Shown here: piece after piece, positions 25,813 to 34,374 of the stretch
How the letters are laid out: each line of letters opens with the position of its first letter
Numbering within the stretch: position 1 is the stretch's first letter
DNA from: Synoicihabitans lomoniglobus
GTDB lineage: Bacteria > Verrucomicrobiota > Verrucomicrobiia > Opitutales > Opitutaceae
Direction: 5' to 3'
DNA: 64,000 bases
NCBI RefSeq assembly: GCF_029023725.1
Contig: NZ_CP119075.1
Span: 5,862,370-5,926,369, forward strand
Notes under the pieces: model-generated
Databases searched by the model: none
The model's input: the letters and a program-made list of their open reading frames with translations, nothing else
What the model was told of the DNA's origin: nothing
Position numbers and translations under genes: made by a program

Positions 25813-27936
25813 ATGCCGAACCGCCAACCGCCCGAGGACGATCAACCCGAGCTCCCTTTAGATCCCGCCAAAAACGCCGCTGAGGCCGCGCCCGCCGCCG
25901 CCGCGTCGAACCCGGACGCGGAGGTTTCCGCCGGAGATGAGAACCCGCCCGAGTCCGCTGAGACCGTCGTCGAAGCTCCGCTCGCCGGCGCGTATAAGAA
26001 CTGGTTTCTCGACTACGCGAGCTACGTCATTCTCGACCGGGCGGTGCCGCACATCAACGACGGCTTGAAGCCCGTCCAGCGTCGCATCCTGCACACGTTG
26101 TGGGAAAAAGATGACGGTCGCTTCCATAAGGTCGCGAACATTGTGGGCGCCACCATGGCGTTTCATCCGCACGGCGATGCCTCCATCGAAGCCGCCCTCG
26201 TGGGCATCGCCCAGCGCGGTTATCTGATCGAGCCGCAGGGCAATTTTGGCAACACGCTCACCGGCGATGGTGCGGCCGCCGCCCGTTACATTGAGGCCCG
26301 CCTCACGCCGTTTGCCCGGGACGTGTTGTTCAACCCCAAGACGACGGTCTGGCAGCAGAGCTACGACGGTCGCGCCAAGGAACCCGTCACCCTGCCGGCC
26401 AAGTTTCCTCTCGTGCTACTCGAAGGTGCCGAGGGCATCGCCGTCGGTTTGTCGACGCGGTTGCTGCCGCACAATTTCAACGACCTGTGCCGCGCCTCGA
26501 TCAATTACCTGCAGGGCAAGACGTTTCGGATTCGGCCGGATTTTCCGACCGGAGGCACGGCGGATTTCAGCGATTACAACGACGGCAAACGGGGCAGCCG
26601 CGTCAAGGTGCGCGCCACCATCGAGTCCCAGAGCAAATACGTGCTCGCCATCACCGAACTCGCTTACGGCACGACGACGTCGTCGCTCATCGACTCGATC
26701 CTTTCGGCCAACACCAAGGGCAAGATCAAGATCAAGCACGTCGACGACAACACCGCCGACAAGGTGGAGATCCTCGTGCATCTGCCGCAGGGCGCCGACC
26801 CGAAACAGGTGAAGCAACAACTCTACGTTTTCACCGACTGCCAGGTTTCCCTTTCACCCTCGGCGTGCGTGATCGAGACCGTCGACGGTCGTGACCGCCC
26901 CGCGTTTCTCGGGGTTTCCGAGATTCTGAAACGCTCGGTCGACGAGACCGTCGGTCTGCTCAAACTCGAGTTGGAAATCAAACTCGGTGAACTCGAGCAA
27001 CAGTGGCACTGGGACTCGCTCGAACGCATCTTCATCGAAGAGCGGATCTACCGTCGTATCGAACAATCCAAGACGTGGGAGAGCGTGCTGCACGAGATTC
27101 GCACCGGTCTCGAACCCTTCCTCGATCGTTTGCAACGCGAAGTGACGGATGACGATATCACCCGGCTGACCGAGATCCGCATCAAACGCATTTCGGCTTA
27201 CAATCGCTTCAAGGCGGACGAGAAAATCAAGCAGATCGAAACGGATATCGAGGGCGTCAAACACCACCTCGCCAATCTCATCGACTACGCCATCGCGTGG
27301 TTCGAATCGTTGCAGGAAAAATACGGCAAAGGCCGCAAACGGCGCACCTCGTTTGATGAGATTGAGCAGATCAGCGTGACGAAGGTCATCCCGGCCAATC
27401 AGCGGCTGTTCGTCGACCGCGAAGGTGGTTTCGTCGGCCTCAACTGGCGTCAGCACGAATTCGTCACCGACTGTCGCCCGATCGACCAGGTCATGTGCAT
27501 CATGGCCGACGGCACGCTCAAAATGTCGAAGGTGGCGGACAAGATTTTCATGGGACGCAACATCCTGCATGTGGCGTTGTTCGACAAGAACGGCCCGCCC
27601 GAATACTTCACGTTGCTCTATCAGGACAAGAAGAGCGGCAAGTGTTTCGGCAAACGGTTCACCCTCGGCGGACTCACGCGCGACAAACTCTATCCGCTGG
27701 TCGCGAGCGAGGGGTCGAAGGTCGTTTATTTCGACGCCACAAAGAACGAATCCGCCATGCCGGGCAAACTGCGCATCCAGTTGAGCGGACGTTGTAAAGC
27801 GCGAGTAAAAGACTTCGAATTCGATCTCTCCGAAATGTCCGTGGGGGCGCGGGGGGCCAAAGGCGTGACGGTGACCAAATACCCCGTGCGCAAGGTCACC
27901 AAGGTGCTCGGCGCCGGCGAAGTAGAGGGCAGTTAA
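25813..27936 (+). CDS. parC: DNA topoisomerase IV / gyrase-type subunit A
   Basis: A 707-residue type IIA topoisomerase breakage-reunion subunit. After an acidic, Ala/Pro-rich 55-residue N-terminal tail the conserved core begins (YASYVILDRAVPHINDGLKPVQRR). AFHPHGDASIEAAL follows and the DNA-cleaving tyrosine is Tyr159 in GDGAAAARYIEARL. The tower and coiled-coil gate regions follow, then a short C-terminal part of beta strands. The full set of six GyrA pinwheel blades is not evident, which argues for ParC over GyrA; this shorter form resembles the Bacteroidetes-type subunit. No parE or gyrB lies next to it in the window. The naming as parC is therefore a best guess within the family. Confidence 0.87.
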   Translation: MPNRQPPEDDQPELPLDPAKNAAEAAPAAAASNPDAEVSAGDENPPESAETVVEAPLAGAYKNWFLDYASYVILDRAVPHINDGLKPVQRRILHTLWEKDDGRFHKVANIVGATMAFHPHGDASIEAALVGIAQRGYLIEPQGNFGNTLTGDGAAAARYIEARLTPFARDVLFNPKTTVWQQSYDGRAKEPVTLPAKFPLVLLEGAEGIAVGLSTRLLPHNFNDLCRASINYLQGKTFRIRPDFPTGGTADFSDYNDGKRGSRVKVRATIESQSKYVLAITELAYGTTTSSLIDSILSANTKGKIKIKHVDDNTADKVEILVHLPQGADPKQVKQQLYVFTDCQVSLSPSACVIETVDGRDRPAFLGVSEILKRSVDETVGLLKLELEIKLGELEQQWHWDSLERIFIEERIYRRIEQSKTWESVLHEIRTGLEPFLDRLQREVTDDDITRLTEIRIKRISAYNRFKADEKIKQIETDIEGVKHHLANLIDYAIAWFESLQEKYGKGRKRRTSFDEIEQISVTKVIPANQRLFVDREGGFVGLNWRQHEFVTDCRPIDQVMCIMADGTLKMSKVADKIFMGRNILHVALFDKNGPPEYFTLLYQDKKSGKCFGKRFTLGGLTRDKLYPLVASEGSKVVYFDATKNESAMPGKLRIQLSGRCKARVKDFEFDLSEMSVGARGAKGVTVTKYPVRKVTKVLGAGEVEGS

Positions 27937-28025
27937 GCGGATCGGTCAGCGCGGCTAATTTTTTGGGACCACGCCTTAAGTCCGTTTCCGGTGTGCCGAA
28001 GGGAAGAGGACTTGTCTCCCATTCG

Positions 28026-28436
28026 ATGATCGAAACCTTAGCCATGCGTCCATCTTCCTCATCCCTCCACCCGGTCATCCTGATGGTGGAGGATGACGTC
28101 GACCTGCTGGGCGTCGCGGCGTTGCGCTTGGAGTCCATGGGCTGTGAAGTGATCGGCGTGGAATCGGCGGAGGAAGCCCTGCGTCTCATCGAGACCATGT
28201 GCGATCGCATCAATGTGGTGTTCACCGACTTAAGGTTGGGAGGCATTGATGGCGCGGGGTTGATTGAACAACTCAACGAGGTGGCACCGGATTTGCCGAT
28301 CGTGGCGACGAGCGCCTTGATCGAGGAACTCGATGTCGTCCGCGCGCGATGGGGCAACCGGGTGCGCTTGATTCCCAAGCCCTACCAATTTGAAGACCTG
28401 CGCATCCTGCTGACGCTGTCGCAATCCGGATCCTGA
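28026..28436 (+). CDS. stand-alone response-regulator receiver protein 1
   Basis: About 136 residues, receiver domain only. Acidic pocket in ILMVEDDVD, phospho-acceptor Asp in VVFTDLRLGG, Thr/Ser in IVATSAL and Lys in LIPKPYQ. No output domain. It may act as a phosphate sink or shuttle for the hybrid kinases in this window. ATG 28026 or 28044 are both possible starts. The segment VRARWGNRVRLIPKPY is very close to [16 protein letters not shown] of the next receiver, so the two are paralogues. Confidence 0.85.
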   Translation: MIETLAMRPSSSSLHPVILMVEDDVDLLGVAALRLESMGCEVIGVESAEEALRLIETMCDRINVVFTDLRLGGIDGAGLIEQLNEVAPDLPIVATSALIEELDVVRARWGNRVRLIPKPYQFEDLRILLTLSQSGS

Positions 28437-28534
28437 CGTCGAACGACGGGATGCGAACCGGGCGGGTCGCGATCCGATCCTGGTTTTACACTTCTTTGCC
28501 GACTCTTTGAGCCGGATTGGCGGTCTCAACAGGG

Positions 28535-29002
28535 GTGAATGTGGATCGCTGTGCCCAACCCGAAGACGCCGTGCGCTGGTCTGCGACCGCCCGAACCGTT
28601 CTGGTCGCGGAGGACGAGCCGAACATGCGACGGATTCTGGTGCAGCTGTTGGAGCGGCGCGGCTTCAACGTCCTCAGTTTTCCGGATGGTGAGGCGGCGT
28701 GGCAGGGATACCAATCCGCCCATATCCGCATCGACGTGGTCGTGACGGATTTGCAAATGCCGCGCCTGGACGGGCGGGGGTTGATTGCGCGTTTGATGAG
28801 GGTCACCCCCACGCCGCAAATCGCGGTTTGCAGTGGTTGCGATGAGGAATGCGCCTGGGTCAGGGCGCGGTGGGGCACCAGCGTGGCCACGGTGCACAAA
28901 CCCTACAGCGCCGACCAGCTGTTCGGCATCCTGGGTCCGTCGCGCCGCTGCGATCAGCCACCGGAGTCGACCCGCGCCGCTCCGGCCCAACCGGCGCCGT
29001 AG
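28535..29002 (+). CDS. stand-alone response-regulator receiver protein 2
   Basis: About 155 residues, a receiver domain with a short Pro/Ala-rich tail. Acidic pair in VLVAEDEPN, phospho-acceptor Asp in [13 protein letters not shown], Ser/Cys in AVCSGCD (the usual Thr/Ser position) and Lys in VHKPYS. No ATG is available near the N terminus; GTG 28535 or 28541, or TTG 28517, are candidate starts. Paralogue of the preceding receiver. Its 3' end overlaps the convergent arsC gene by 49 bp. Confidence 0.8.
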   Translation: MNVDRCAQPEDAVRWSATARTVLVAEDEPNMRRILVQLLERRGFNVLSFPDGEAAWQGYQSAHIRIDVVVTDLQMPRLDGRGLIARLMRVTPTPQIAVCSGCDEECAWVRARWGTSVATVHKPYSADQLFGILGPSRRCDQPPESTRAAPAQPAP

Positions 29003-29415
29003 GCGTCGAAGACGCGTTTGATCTCGTCGCGCACCCGCCGAAACACCTCCAACTGCGCCGCTTCGTCGCCGGGGGCGTGGGCGGGATCGTCGAAGCCCCA
29101 GTGGTGACGCGCCATCTGCCCCGGAAACATGGGGCAGGCCTGATCGGCGTTGCCGCAGACCGTGATCACGGTGTGCACGTCCCGGTCCAGAAAATCGTTC
29201 ATGTGCTTGGAGGTGTGCGCCCTGATATCGATGCCGATTTCCGCCATGGCCCGGATGCCGAGCGGGTGCACGTAACCCGCGGGTTTGGAGCCGGCGCTGT
29301 GGACGTCGAGCAGGTCGCCGGCCGCGGCGCGCAGGATGCCTTCCGCCATGTGACTGCGGCACGAGTTGCCCGTGCAGAGGATGAGGATCAGCGGTTTGGA
29401 ATCGGAGGATGTCAT
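28954..29415 (-). CDS. arsC: arsenate reductase, thioredoxin-type (LMW phosphatase fold)
   Basis: A 153-residue cytosolic enzyme that reduces arsenate to arsenite. The phosphate-binding loop CTGNSCRS (Cys14, Arg20) and the redox pair Cys87 and Cys94 in [14 protein letters not shown] are the three cysteines of the thioredoxin-coupled ArsC family. [12 protein letters not shown] and the HTSKHMNDF segment are also conserved. Last gene of the minus-strand arsenic operon, 18 bp after the ACR3 gene. Its 3' end overlaps the convergent receiver gene. Confidence 0.95.
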   Translation of the reverse strand: MTSSDSKPLILILCTGNSCRSHMAEGILRAAAGDLLDVHSAGSKPAGYVHPLGIRAMAEIGIDIRAHTSKHMNDFLDRDVHTVITVCGNADQACPMFPGQMARHHWGFDDPAHAPGDEAAQLEVFRRVRDEIKRVFDAYGAGWAGAARVDSGG

Positions 29416-29433
29416 GGTAAATGGGATACTGCG

Positions 29434-30495
29434 TTAGGTTTGGGGCGCGTCGGCATACCAGCGTCGGCGGAGATAGTTCGCCACGTGGACCAGGCCGATG
29501 AGAGCGGGCACCTCCACCAGTGGTCCCACCACTGCCGCGAAAGCCACGGCCGACTCGATGCCAAACACCGCGATGGCGACGGCGATCGCCAGCTCGAAGT
29601 TGTTGCCCGCCGAGGTGAAGGCGAGGGTGGTGGAGCGCGGGTAGTCCGCCCCCAGACGTTTCGCCATGGCAAAGCTCACTAGAAACATGACCGCGAAGTA
29701 AATCACCAGCGGCAGCGCTATCCGGGCGACGTCCAGCGGCAACCGCACGATCGCGTCGCCTTTGAACGTGAACATCACCACGATGGTGAAGAGCAGGGCG
29801 GCCAGTGTGAGGGGCGAGATGCGGGGCAGGAACACCTTCTCATACCAATCCGCTCCCCGCCAACCGACGAGCACCACGCGACTCAAGGCGCCGGCGGCAA
29901 AGGGCACCCCGAGGTAGAGCATCACGCTTTTGAAAATATCGCCCATCGCCACCGGCACGACCACGCCCTCGAGACCCACCAGCGGTGGCAACACCGTGAT
30001 GAACAACCACGCATAGGCACTGTAAGTGAGGATCTGAATGATCGAATTGAGCGCGACCAATCCGGCGGCGTATTCGGGGCTGCCGTCGGCGAGATCGTTC
30101 CACACCAATACCATCGCGATGCAGCGGGCGATGCCCACGAGGATCAGGCCGACCATATACTCGGGTTGGTCGCGCAACAACGTCACCGCCAGCACCCACA
30201 TGAGCACGGGCCCGACGAGGAGGTTTTGCACCAGCGACAAACCCAGCACCCGCGTGTCCTTGAAAACGCGGGGCAGCTCCGCATAGCGCACCTTGGCCAA
30301 GGGCGGATACATCATGAGGATGAGCCCGACCGCGATCGGCAGGTTGGTGGTGCCCACGGTCATGGGCGCGAAGAAGGCCTTTGGATCGGTGATCACGAAG
30401 TAGCCGAGCGCCACGCCCAAAGCCATGGCGGCGAAAATCCAGATCGTGAGGTAGCGATCCAGAAACGAGAGGCGGTGGGAAACGGATTCGGACAT
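29434..30495 (-). CDS. arsB: ACR3-type arsenite efflux permease
   Basis: A 353-residue inner-membrane transporter with about ten helices that expels arsenite. Family marks include [18 protein letters not shown], the essential cysteine in [16 protein letters not shown], and [16 protein letters not shown] near the C terminus. It belongs to the ACR3 class and not to the unrelated ArsB class; the symbol arsB/acr3 is used loosely for both. The start at 30495 ([19 protein letters not shown]) is preferred over an earlier in-frame one. It lies 29 bp downstream of arsR and upstream of arsC. Confidence 0.95.
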   Translation of the reverse strand: MSESVSHRLSFLDRYLTIWIFAAMALGVALGYFVITDPKAFFAPMTVGTTNLPIAVGLILMMYPPLAKVRYAELPRVFKDTRVLGLSLVQNLLVGPVLMWVLAVTLLRDQPEYMVGLILVGIARCIAMVLVWNDLADGSPEYAAGLVALNSIIQILTYSAYAWLFITVLPPLVGLEGVVVPVAMGDIFKSVMLYLGVPFAAGALSRVVLVGWRGADWYEKVFLPRISPLTLAALLFTIVVMFTFKGDAIVRLPLDVARIALPLVIYFAVMFLVSFAMAKRLGADYPRSTTLAFTSAGNNFELAIAVAIAVFGIESAVAFAAVVGPLVEVPALIGLVHVANYLRRRWYADAPQT

Positions 30496-30524
30496 AATGA
30501 GTGGAGGGTCGAGAGGACCAGGAG

Positions 30525-30875
30525 TCAGCTGGCGGGACCGCACAAGCGGGAGCTGGCTTGGGCGGATTGCAGACGCTTCACGTCGCGGGCGAAGATCGGC
30601 TCACCGGCGGCGCAGTCCCGCAGGCAATCCAGATTGCGGGCGAGGGCGACGGAGGGACGCGTGACCAATCGATAGTGCATCCACTGACCGTCACGACGCG
30701 CTTGCACCAGACCATGCCGTCGCAGGTAAGCGAGGTGCTTGGAGATTTTTACCTGCGGTTCGTTCAACGCGTGCTGGAGGTGACACACGCACAAGGGACC
30801 GGCCGTTTGCAGCAGGTGCAGAAGGCGCAGGCGAGTGGGGTCGCGCAGACATTCGTAGATCGGCAGCAGCTTCAT
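30525..30875 (-). CDS. arsR: ArsR-family arsenite-responsive repressor
   Basis: A 116-residue winged-helix repressor. The metalloid-binding CxC lies in [12 protein letters not shown], at the start of the recognition helix region as in classical ArsR, followed by [19 protein letters not shown] (recognition helix) and the wing [12 protein letters not shown]. Additional cysteines ([10 protein letters not shown]) near the C terminus could contribute a third ligand. A perfect 8-bp palindrome sits three bases upstream of its start, so it should repress its own transcription and that of the ACR3 and arsC genes. Confidence 0.95.
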   Translation of the reverse strand: MKLLPIYECLRDPTRLRLLHLLQTAGPLCVCHLQHALNEPQVKISKHLAYLRRHGLVQARRDGQWMHYRLVTRPSVALARNLDCLRDCAAGEPIFARDVKRLQSAQASSRLCGPAS

Positions 30876-30878
30876 TTA

Positions 30879-30898
30879 ATATTCCTCCGTAGGAATAT
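30879..30898. promoter_or_regulatory. ArsR operator
   Basis: ATATTCCT-CCGT-AGGAATAT, a perfect 8+8 palindrome with a four-base spacer, three bases upstream of the arsR start codon and 47 bp downstream of the arsN-like stop codon. The position and AT-rich arms fit ArsR-type operators. Confidence 0.8.
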
Positions 30899-30945
30899 GC
30901 ATGGAGGCGCGGTGTCGATGTTCAAATCGCCCGGTCACGGCAATT

Positions 30946-31419
30946 TCAGGGCGCGACCAACGCCTTGCGCATCACCGTGGCCGAGGAGGGACAGAGAGAA
31001 CTGAACTCCGCCGTGGCTTGAATCGGCGGGGGGACGTCCGACCGCGCTACCGACGCGTAGCCGTGCCGGACGAAGAAGTCCTCGGCCGTGGTGGTCAGCA
31101 GCCAGAGGTTCGTCATCCCGCGATGCTGCGCCGCTTTTTCGATCGCGTGCAGCAGTGCACGGCCGAGGCCCTCGCCCTGCACGTCGGGATCGACGACGAG
31201 GGACCGCAGCAGCCCGTGATGATGATCGTGCGGCTCCAGCCCGACCGCGCCGAGGAGGGCGGCTCCATCGCGCCCCACGAGAAAGTGGGGCCAGCTTTGG
31301 GCTGTTAAGTCTGTCGTGGGCAACCCGGCGGCGACCAACATGGCGAGGATGGCGGGACCGTCCGCTTCGTCGGCCGAATCAATGGCGTGATGTTTCATGG
31401 TGCGAGAGGATGATGTCAT
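30946..31419 (-). CDS. GNAT acetyltransferase, ArsN2-like
   Basis: A 157-residue (150 if started at 31398) N-acetyltransferase. The acetyl-CoA loop is in VVDPDVQGEGLGRALLHAIEKAA, preceded by LRSLVVD; the C-terminal half has LWLLTTTAEDFFVRHGYASVARSDVPPPI. This arrangement, with 'F-x-x-x-G-F/Y' followed by a short acidic/proline turn, resembles the ArsN group found in arsenic operons. It stands just upstream of arsR on the same strand but outside the visible operator, so it may have its own promoter. Substrate not known; members of the ArsN1 branch acetylate the antibiotic arsinothricin. Confidence 0.75.
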   Translation of the reverse strand: MTSSSRTMKHHAIDSADEADGPAILAMLVAAGLPTTDLTAQSWPHFLVGRDGAALLGAVGLEPHDHHHGLLRSLVVDPDVQGEGLGRALLHAIEKAAQHRGMTNLWLLTTTAEDFFVRHGYASVARSDVPPPIQATAEFSSLCPSSATVMRKALVAP

Positions 31420-31496
31420 GTCGCTGCCGGGTTACGACTGCCCAGGCGAGATCGTCTCACGATTGACCCTGAGCTGACAGGCCCTTTGCTACGGCC

Positions 31497-32156
31497 ATGC
31501 GTCGTTCATTTGCCCGTGCTTTGGTGGTCGGACTGGTTTTGGTATCGGTCGCGTTGCGCGCCGAGGAGCCGCTTAACCTCAGCCGCGCCAAGGCGGCCGT
31601 TAAAGCGTATTATGACGACGGTGGTTATCAGAACGATCTGTCGCAGGTGGCGGCGCAGGCCATCGATTGGATCGAGAAACGCGCGGCGGCGAAGCAGGCC
31701 GACGAGCGGCTCGTCATGGTGTTCGATGTCGATGAAACGGTGTTGTCCAACTACCCGGAAATGTTGCGGGAGGATTTCGGTTATGATCCGGCGCGGTGGG
31801 TCGAGTGGGTGGAGGAGGCGGCGGCACCGGCCTTGATCCCGGTGCGTGAGGTGTATCGCGCGGCGCTGCGCAGCGGGGTCGATGTCATTTTTCTCACGGG
31901 ACGCAAAGATCCGGAGGAGCGGGCGGGGACGATGAAAAACCTCAAGAGCACCGCCATGGGAACCTACGCCAAGTTGATCCTGCGGACCAAGGGCGAAGCC
32001 GATACCGCGGCGGCCCGAAAGTCCGCGCGGCGGGCGGAAATCGAGGCGGAGGGCTGGACGATCATTGGCACTATCGGGGATCAATACAGTGATCTTTCCG
32101 GCGGCCATGCGGAGCGTGTATTCAAGCTTCCGAACCCGTTTTACTTCGTCCCGTAG
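31497..32156 (+). CDS. secreted HAD-superfamily acid phosphatase
   Basis: A 219-residue periplasmic phosphatase with a signal peptide (ARALVVGLVLVSVALRA). HAD motif I is VFDVDETVLS with the nucleophilic Asp and general-acid Asp; motif II is the T of FLTGRKD; the lysine is in the ILRTKGEAD region; motif IV is IGTIGDQYSDL. This order is that of the class B / plant vegetative storage-type acid phosphatases (PF03767). It likely releases phosphate from small organic monoesters. Divergent from the arsenic operon. Confidence 0.88.
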   Translation: MRRSFARALVVGLVLVSVALRAEEPLNLSRAKAAVKAYYDDGGYQNDLSQVAAQAIDWIEKRAAAKQADERLVMVFDVDETVLSNYPEMLREDFGYDPARWVEWVEEAAAPALIPVREVYRAALRSGVDVIFLTGRKDPEERAGTMKNLKSTAMGTYAKLILRTKGEADTAAARKSARRAEIEAEGWTIIGTIGDQYSDLSGGHAERVFKLPNPFYFVP

Positions 32157-32310
32157 GCGCGGTCGGGACCTGCGGCGCGTGGATGTTGCAGTTGAGTGGC
32201 GGATCGGCGCGGTATTTAGCTTGAAAATCCGTGGCGTAGTGCGGAGTTAACGCAGTTGTCACTTGCGCGGGTCGACAGCGCTGGGGGGCTGTTCGGGAAT
32301 CAGGTCCTCG

Positions 32311-34374
32311 ATGAGCTCTTCCCCATCACTGGAACGTCGTCCGCCCGCGCCGACGGCGGACCGCAAGGCGTTTCCCGTCACCAAAATTCCGTTACGATCG
32401 TTCGTGCACCATCGCCACACGGTGTTGGCCGATGAAAAGCTGGAACGCGTCTACTCCCGGTTTCGGGAATTGGATGTGGATTTCGTGGCGGTGTGCCAAG
32501 GGACACAGGTCGTGGGGTTGATGGGCCGCAAGCGTCTCGGATTTCTGATGGGATCGCGGTTTGGGTTTTCCCTCTACAGCAACAGTCCCGCCCGGCAGTT
32601 CGTGTTGCCACACTGTCTGATTGTGGCGGAGAGCGCGCCCTTGCACGAATTGCTCGACGCGGCGTTTTCGCGTCAGGGTGACGCTTTTTATGAGGACGTC
32701 ATGTTGGTCGACGAAGCCGGCGCGCTGGTGGGCTTGATCAATGTCGAAAATCTGGCGCGCTTGCAGACCCGCCTGGTGGCCGAGCAATTGGGGCAGCTAG
32801 CTCACCAGCATGAGACGCTGCGAGAGCAGAACCTCACCCTGTTTCGCACCAACCATGCGCTGCGGCAATCGCGGGGCCTGTATCAGGGGCTGTTCGAAAG
32901 CGAGGCGCTGGGCGTGGCGTTGCTGAGCCCCAAGGGGGAGGTCGAGCTCTACAATCCGAGGTTTGGCGAGCTGATCGGGCTGGACGAGCGCTATCGCGAC
33001 GGCGTCGGCTTGGCCGATCGCATGGGCGGCATGGATCGGGACAGTTTTCTGCGGTTGCTCAAGGCGCACGCGGACCGCGTGGGGCGGGTGGACGCCACCC
33101 GGGAGTATACGGTGCAGGTGCCGGGCCGACAGCACCGCGTGTTTCGAGTGACGACCGGCTGGATCCATGAGACGGGTCAAATCTGCGCCAGTTTCGACGA
33201 CGTCACCGAGCAGCGCGCCCTCGAACAAGCCGTGATGCGCGAGGAAAAACAGCGCCTGCTCGACACCCTGGTGGGAGGCATCGCCCACGAGTTGAACAAC
33301 AAGCTCACGCCCGTGCTGGCCTTTGCCGAAATCCTGCGCCGCAAGGTCGACAGCGATCTCGTGTTTCATACCGAGAGCATCCGCAACAGCGCGCAAGAGG
33401 CAGCCAAGATCATTCGCCAGCTGCTCCAGTTTTCCAAACCGTCGTCAGACGATGCCGGCCTGGTGGATTTGCGCACCGTGATCGATGAGAGCCTGCCCAT
33501 GGTCAACGTCACGATCCGCGATCGCTGCTCCATCGAGCTGCGACAGGCGGCGGAGCCGGTCTGGGTCAGTGGCGACCCCGGGCAACTCAAACAGGTATTG
33601 ATAAATCTGATACTCAATGCCTGGCACGCCGTGGAGGGACTCGATGATCCGCGCATTGTGGTTTCGCTGGAAGCCCTGAACGGACAGGCGGAGTTGACGG
33701 TCGAGGACAACGGCGCGGGTGTGCCGCTGGATCTGCAGTCGCGGATTTTTGATCCGTTCTTCACGACCAAGGGACCCGATCAGGGCACGGGCCTGGGATT
33801 GAGTATTTGTTTCAGCATCGTGCGCCAACACGGCGGGGAGGTGGTGGTCCACAGTCAGCCCGACGCCGGCGCTCGATTCGTCGTGTCGTTGCCGGTGCGG
33901 GGACCCGAGGCGCTCAGCGCGCTGCATATGGACGGCATGTCTGCTCCGTTGCTGTTCGCGCCCGCGGAGCGGGATCGCCGCTGCCGGGTCCTGGTGGTGG
34001 ACGACGAGGACGTCCTGCGCAGTGTATTGAGGGAAATGTTACGGTCCCAGTTTGGTTGTGAGATCGAAATGGCGGCCGATGGCCGGGAGGGGCTGGCGGC
34101 CCTGCGATCCCGCGCCTACGATCTGGTCATCTCCGACGTTCGCATGCCCAAAATGAACGGAGTGGAGTTCTACGAAGCCATCGCCGCGGTGCGGGCCGAG
34201 CAGCAGCGTCGCTTCGTTTTTGTGACCGGCTATGTGGGAGACAAGGACGAGGTGGCCCTCCCGCCGGACGTGCCGGTGCTGGCTAAACCGTTCAGTCTGC
34301 ACGAATTTGAATCCCTGTGCGGACCCTACCTGAACGAGCCGGACGGCCATGATTCCAGCGATCGCGTGGGTTAA
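32311..34374 (+). CDS. hybrid histidine kinase with N-terminal CBS pair, PAS and receiver
   Basis: A 687-residue cytoplasmic signalling protein. Residues about 20-150 form a pair of CBS-like modules (TVLADEKLERVYSRF...VVGLMGRKRLGFL and LIVAESAPLHELLDAAF...GALVGLINVENLARL), then a coiled coil, a PAS domain (about 190-300), HisKA with His near residue 326 (LVGGIAHELNNKLTP), HATPase (NLILNAWHAVEG, DNGAGVP, GTGLGLS) and a C-terminal receiver (VLVVDDEDV, VISDVRMPKMNG, LAKPF). CBS pairs bind adenine nucleotides, so energy sensing is possible. ATG 32311 is chosen; a TTG 16 codons upstream is possible. It ends overlapping the convergent gene by four bases. Confidence 0.88.
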   Translation: MSSSPSLERRPPAPTADRKAFPVTKIPLRSFVHHRHTVLADEKLERVYSRFRELDVDFVAVCQGTQVVGLMGRKRLGFLMGSRFGFSLYSNSPARQFVLPHCLIVAESAPLHELLDAAFSRQGDAFYEDVMLVDEAGALVGLINVENLARLQTRLVAEQLGQLAHQHETLREQNLTLFRTNHALRQSRGLYQGLFESEALGVALLSPKGEVELYNPRFGELIGLDERYRDGVGLADRMGGMDRDSFLRLLKAHADRVGRVDATREYTVQVPGRQHRVFRVTTGWIHETGQICASFDDVTEQRALEQAVMREEKQRLLDTLVGGIAHELNNKLTPVLAFAEILRRKVDSDLVFHTESIRNSAQEAAKIIRQLLQFSKPSSDDAGLVDLRTVIDESLPMVNVTIRDRCSIELRQAAEPVWVSGDPGQLKQVLINLILNAWHAVEGLDDPRIVVSLEALNGQAELTVEDNGAGVPLDLQSRIFDPFFTTKGPDQGTGLGLSICFSIVRQHGGEVVVHSQPDAGARFVVSLPVRGPEALSALHMDGMSAPLLFAPAERDRRCRVLVVDDEDVLRSVLREMLRSQFGCEIEMAADGREGLAALRSRAYDLVISDVRMPKMNGVEFYEAIAAVRAEQQRRFVFVTGYVGDKDEVALPPDVPVLAKPFSLHEFESLCGPYLNEPDGHDSSDRVG

